A stretch of 64,000 nt of DNA from the NCBI GenBank assembly GCA_028532985.1, contig JANCIK010000007.1, positions 1,984,001 through 2,048,000 on the forward strand, written 5' to 3'. This stretch comes from Stropharia rugosoannulata (taxonomy: Eukaryota > Basidiomycota > Agaricomycetes > Agaricales > Strophariaceae). Made by a program: the position numbers and the translations under genes. The notes beneath the pieces are model-generated. The model was given only the letters and a program-made list of their open reading frames with translations. It did no database searches and was not told where the DNA came from. Below are positions 60,001-64,000 of the stretch, piece by piece. How positions within the stretch are numbered: position 1 is the first letter of the stretch; each line of letters begins with the position of its first letter.

Positions 60001-63000
60001 AGTCCGCTCGGGCATCTGCCCTGCTCTGCCGGAAGTCGGGACGTAAGGACGCAGGGACGCAAAACGACTCGCATGCCGCACGGTGTCGGGATGCGGATGC
60101 GCGGGGTGGGCGCGATAGGCGCGCGGGAACACGGTGTGTTGAGTACTTACTTAGTAGATGATTGTTCCTTGTCCAGTTGTGGTCTTGGATAAGATGTCAG
60201 GCTTGTAGATTTGTCACTTGCCGCTGTGTACATATGTAGTATATGTACTATGCACCAGTGAGTGATATTATTATTATAAGGTTGTGTCTGCTCTTTTTTG
60301 TTTCGAATTCATAGATGTGTGAGTACGCGTAGAGCGGGTGCGGTATGGGTTGAGTGGCGGGTGTATGATGACATTCGTGCAACCTTTGCGTGGATTGAGC
60401 GCGTTGAGACTCGTCACTCGAGGGGTATCAGGTATGGCGCTTTGGTAATACTTATATGTATGTAAGCCATGCGGCCCGGACGCTGTCAGGGCAGCTAACT
60501 AGAGCGCGCGCACCTGATGCCTCGTGGTACTTAGCACCGATGACGAGCACGAGGTGGCGGCGGGCTAGCCGTTAACGGAAGCTGGCGGGAGCATGGATAG
60601 GACGGGGCGGCCCTTTTCTTCTTCAGGGATTCTAGCATCTTCAGGGATTCTAGTAGAGCAGCCTGCAGGGTTTGTTGAACTTTATATTACTCAAGCAAGG
60701 CGGCCCTTTGTGTACATAAGTATCTTACTTGACCACTTGAGATTAGACTATGTGTTCATTATTTTGGACAAGTACATACGTACTTACATGCTCTATACTT
60801 AGATGACATACCGCGTCACGTCCCGCTGTGCACTAAAATAGCCTACATGCGTCGTGTGTCCGGTTCATAGTCGCACATAGAGCGCCTTCTGCCAGGGGTC
60901 TGGGCAGCCGCGTCGACTGTCGAAGCGAAATTCGAGTGCGGAGCGTACCAGCGTACAGGTCGAGCGTCGTGTCGGGGAATAGTGGCATTTATTAATTATT
61001 GGCGTTTATTATCATTTACTGTGGTACTAGTATTTCATTGCCTGTAGCATTGACATTGTCAATGGCTGTGCGTTTACTTATTAACTGACCTCGATTGACA
61101 ACTTCAATTTGGGAGCTGAGTTTAGTCGATAATTCCAGTCCCCGGCTCGGAGTTTCTGAGTTTGCTGCTTGGACTTGAGGGTTCTGGAAAATGTGATGTT
61201 CTACAACACCGCGTAGAAAGTAAGCAAGTATGTAAGTATGTAGGTAGCCGCTGCGCTGATGTCATGCAGAGAGAAGGACGACGCGTATTTCGAGGTCGGT
61301 TTAGGCACGGACAAGACCGTTTGCCGACCGACAACAGTGGATCAGGGATCAGGGATCAAGGAAGAAGGAAGCAGAGGGCTCAGGCGGCCGCGTTGTGCGC
61401 TTTGGGACGCCGTGATCGCGCGTGCGTGTGCGTGTGCGGGCAATATCGCCTTATGGCGTTTGGGCGGGATTGCAATGTGTCTATCTCGTGTGGGGTCTTT
61501 TTGTTGTAGTTGTTGCTTTTGGGTTTGGGTTTTTGGGTTTGGGGTTGGATTTCTTCTTTGAGAGAGAGAGTTTACATATGATGGATGGATGGACGTGGAG
61601 GTTGGGATGTAAGTTAATACATGGAAGTAGGTGATGATAACAGGTGTCCGTCCTGTGTAGATGGTTGATGCGTGTGAATATAGTATCCTGCGGGAAGACT
61701 TGTTTGCTTCCCTTCTGATGATAGATAGATATGTCCGTTCGTTGATGATAAATATAATGAAAAAGATGAAAAAGTTCGCTGGGGAACATAAATATGTGCG
61801 CTCGTGAAGATAATAATGTACCCGCCTGAAAAGGATATGTACGCGTCCGCATGCGATATATGATGCGGCGGCCGCGGGCACATCACCGCGCCGCCGCTGA
61901 GGCTGACACAGGCGCCCATCCCCGTACGTGCGACGTGCGCAAATTTGCATACATATATGTATGCCCACTTATTCCCACTGCGCGCGTGCGTAGCACCGTG
62001 GCCCGTTTGGATGCTATCATGCTAATAGCGCCGGGGATATTGGGTTTCCTGTTTCGTGGTCTGGCTTCCCCGTCCCCGCGGGCGGTATGTAAGATGGGTT
62101 CTGGGTATGTATGTATGTATGATTTTCCACTTTTTCTGGAAGTGTTCTTGAGACGTTCGAAAATATTTGTGAGAGAATGCTTGGGAGGCAAACATATACA
62201 CGTAGGAGAGGTGGTAATATGTGCGGTCACTTGCCGCTGATCCAACGCTGATCTCAAGCAGAACGCGCACACGCACACGGGCGTGGGTGTCGATGGTCCG
62301 GGAAGGGGAGGTGGCGCCGGGAGAGCTTGCTAGGTTGGAATAGCGCATCCGGGCGGGACTACCATTGGATATGCGTATGGCAGTGACGTTAGCAGCTGTG
62401 CAGGAGGCGACGGAGAAGCAGGACGGTAAGCTGCGCATGGGGAGAATCGCCCGCTTGATTTAGGATGGCCATAGGCGTGGGTGCGGTCTCGACCAGGACG
62501 CAGGCAGCGGACGGCGCCGGGCGGACGGGCGTCTGGCACGCTGGGCGGAGCCGAAAAGCATTCTTCCGGGCACTTATGTAAGGCACTTTGCGCGTATTTG
62601 GACACCGCCTGACATAATGCGCTTGGTCGCGTTTGGCGCATGCTTAGTAAGCCAAAAATAGGGCGTGTGCGAAGAAAAAGTGACACGGGGCTCGGCGCAG
62701 ATGCGATCGGTGCGCAGATCGGGCGGGGGCGATCTGGGGGGCGTTGGGCGTGGGCACCCCCTGCGAGCGAGCGAGGGCGTTGCTCATCGTCGCGCTCGAC
62801 GATGGCGAGGGAAGAGCGGGACATGCGCATATACGTGCATGCATGACCAGCGTGCATGCGCGGGCGGACGGGAGCTGCCGTGGGCGGGGGAGCGTGCATG
62901 CGCGGCAGGATGGATGAGCGTGCGTGATAGAGTACATATATGGATGGGGTGACGGCCCTGACGTCCGTTTTTTTGCTCTCCCCTCCACCGTCCCCCCACA

Positions 63001-63210
63001 TCCCCCACACATTCCTCCGCTCCCTGTCCCCGCCACGCTCATCACTCACGGCGCACGGGCCCCAGCGCACCCAGACGCTCCCCCCCAACACGATTCACCG
63101 CTGCACACGCGAGCACGCCAGCGTCCGTGCAAGCCATCTGCAGCACCCAGTACGTGTCTCTGTGCCTCCTGCGGGCCAGCCCCTTCCTTACCCCTTCCTC
63201 TAGCACTCCC
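54057..63210. other. ~9-kb region without supported genes, rich in GTA/TATG motifs
   Basis: No ORF here shows a domain, convincing exon structure or fungal codon pattern. From about 55.7 kb the DNA alternates GC-rich blocks with short AT-rich spacers full of GTAAGTA, GTATGTA, ACATATGT and GTAC words (for example 59952-59977, 60227-60252, 60770-60795, 61219-61245, 62104-62120). Long overlapping ORFs on both strands at 57.3-59.0 and 61.3-63.1 kb are explained by high GC and CpG content. It could be a long regulatory region of the gene at 63.2 kb, or untranslated RNA; I cannot tell. Confidence 0.55.
61521..61544 (+). other. Potential G-quadruplex
   Basis: Four G-runs (61521-61523, 61527-61529, 61535-61537, 61541-61544) with loops of 3, 5 and 3 T-rich bases fit the canonical G4 pattern. 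Confidence 0.7.
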
Positions 63211-64000
63211 ATGGCACACTCTCTCAGCGCCGCCGCGCCGGTGGTGCCCAGCAGAGACACCAAGCCGCTACGGGCGCATACACCTACCCCCCAGCCACTA
63301 CCCCCACAATCATCCCCTCTAGTTTCTTCCCCAGCCACCACATCCTTCACCCCCAGCGCTTCCGGGGCGAGCTCTCTTTCATCGCCCACCACCATTCCGC
63401 CATCGTCGGCGACGACAGCAAGCATCCCCATAGGCGTCGCACCCACAGAGAAACACATTACCGCGCATACACCCCCGCCGACTCCCCCCCTCCCCAGCAG
63501 ACCAGCGACCGCTGCGACACTGACTCCGACACGTCTAGTCCAGGCCCAGGAACTTCCCTCGCCGCCTCCTTCCCCTGTCTTGCCTGCGCTCAAGTCGTCA
63601 ACTAGCTCACGAGACACCGCTCCGCCCTTGGCGCGCAATGCAGCAGAGCAAGAAGTGTCCCTTGAACAGAGCATGACCAACCCCTGTGCTCATGGTGCCA
63701 GACTACAAGCCGCCGTGGGCGACAGCTCAGCGTGCTCAGAGGACGAGGCCGTGTTGGCATACTCCATGGCAGGCCCCTCCAATGACCCCCAGACCCCGAT
63801 CCCGCCACCGATCGCGTCCCATCCGATCCGCGATACCTCTGAGACACCCGACACAGGGCATGTTTCCGCTCTTACGGGCAGCGCAGCTATGCCTGTCATG
63901 ACAGACCACGCAGCTTACAACCCGGAATCAGGCGCCATCGCTGACGCAGCGGGGCATGAAGAGCTCGAAGATGTGCTGGCGAGCAGCGAGGTCGCGGACG
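63211..64000 (+). CDS. N-terminal part of a Pro/Ser/Thr-rich protein, runs off the window
   Basis: The frame MAHSLSAAAPVVPSRDTKPL stays open without a stop to base 64000 (263 codons). It is rich in P, S, T and A (PPPTPPLPSRPATAA; SPPPSPVLPALKSS) and turns acidic at the end (AGHEELEDVLASSEVAD). A GTACGT...CTAG intron at about 63150-63203 would join an upstream exon in the same frame (ASTPASVQAICSTH), so the true start may be further 5'. No domain is visible yet; such N-termini are common in fungal regulators and signalling proteins, but that is only a guess. Confidence 0.6.
   Translation, partial: MAHSLSAAAPVVPSRDTKPLRAHTPTPQPLPPQSSPLVSSPATTSFTPSASGASSLSSPTTIPPSSATTASIPIGVAPTEKHITAHTPPPTPPLPSRPATAATLTPTRLVQAQELPSPPPSPVLPALKSSTSSRDTAPPLARNAAEQEVSLEQSMTNPCAHGARLQAAVGDSSACSEDEAVLAYSMAGPSNDPQTPIPPPIASHPIRDTSETPDTGHVSALTGSAAMPVMTDHAAYNPESGAIADAAGHEELEDVLASSEVAD

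Noticed and set aside
61518..61550. Telomere-like TTTGGG repeats
   Set aside because: The basidiomycete telomere unit is TTAGGG; this is a short G/T tract inside the chromosome.
62330..63680. Long ORFs on the - strand (253 and 212 aa)
   Set aside because: Antisense to the Pro/Ser-rich + frame or within CpG-rich DNA; glycine/valine runs are the complement of proline/threonine codons.
1..64000. CRISPR arrays, operons, phage or bacterial islands
   Set aside because: No direct-repeat arrays or prokaryotic gene organisation; all recognised genes are intron-bearing and fungal.

Overview
The window is nuclear DNA of a multicellular basidiomycete (Agaricomycete-type). The evidence is dense short introns of about 47-80 bp, an expanded family of FunK1-type fungal protein kinases, a SIN3 corepressor, a DUF6534-type membrane protein, and fungal Ty1/copia and Ty3/gypsy elements. 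The species cannot be named from the sequence alone.

Layout. 1-11.9 kb: a head-to-tail array of FunK1 kinase genes and remnants on the + strand (locus A cut by the window edge, B, a 4.5-kb remnant, C, D, and a C-terminal remnant D'). Only D is seen complete from start to stop. 12.3-23.4 kb: ordinary genes on the + strand (an unrecognised coiled-coil protein, a SIN3 homologue, an aldehyde dehydrogenase and a DUF4646-like protein), with an intron-containing tRNA-Ala(AGC) on the - strand. 23.6-46.2 kb: FunK1 loci on the - strand (E with in-frame stops, F broken by transposons, remnant G, and intact H). Locus F carries a 5.46-kb copia element in its kinase exon, a 0.6-kb pogo/mariner-like MITE inside that element's 5' LTR, and a 7.64-kb intact-looking gypsy element between its TATA-like box and its start codon. 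B (+) and H (-) lie in two ~3-kb inverted arms about 39 kb apart. 47.6-49.3 kb: a DUF6534-type membrane protein. 50.3-51.6 kb: a decayed FunK1 locus (I). 52.7-54.1 kb: a secreted GH105-like six-hairpin glycosidase (-). 54.1-63.2 kb: about 9 kb with no gene I can support, mixed GC-rich DNA and many GTA/TATG palindromic motifs. 63.2 kb to the end: the start of a Pro/Ser/Thr-rich open frame that runs off the window.

How it fits together. The window reads as a kinase-family birth-and-death zone wrapped around a conserved housekeeping block (SIN3, aldehyde dehydrogenase, tRNA). The FunK1 loci range from intact (D, B, H) through single-lesion copies (C, E) and transposon-disrupted (F) to fragments (D', G, I, and a micro-remnant at 14.3 kb). 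The retroelements are young: each LTR pair has equal length and I saw no difference between the pair by eye, and target duplications are exact. They insert into kinase DNA rather than the housekeeping genes. The gypsy element shows a likely -1 frameshift site at the end of its first ORF. The copia element is frameshifted in several places despite its matching LTRs.
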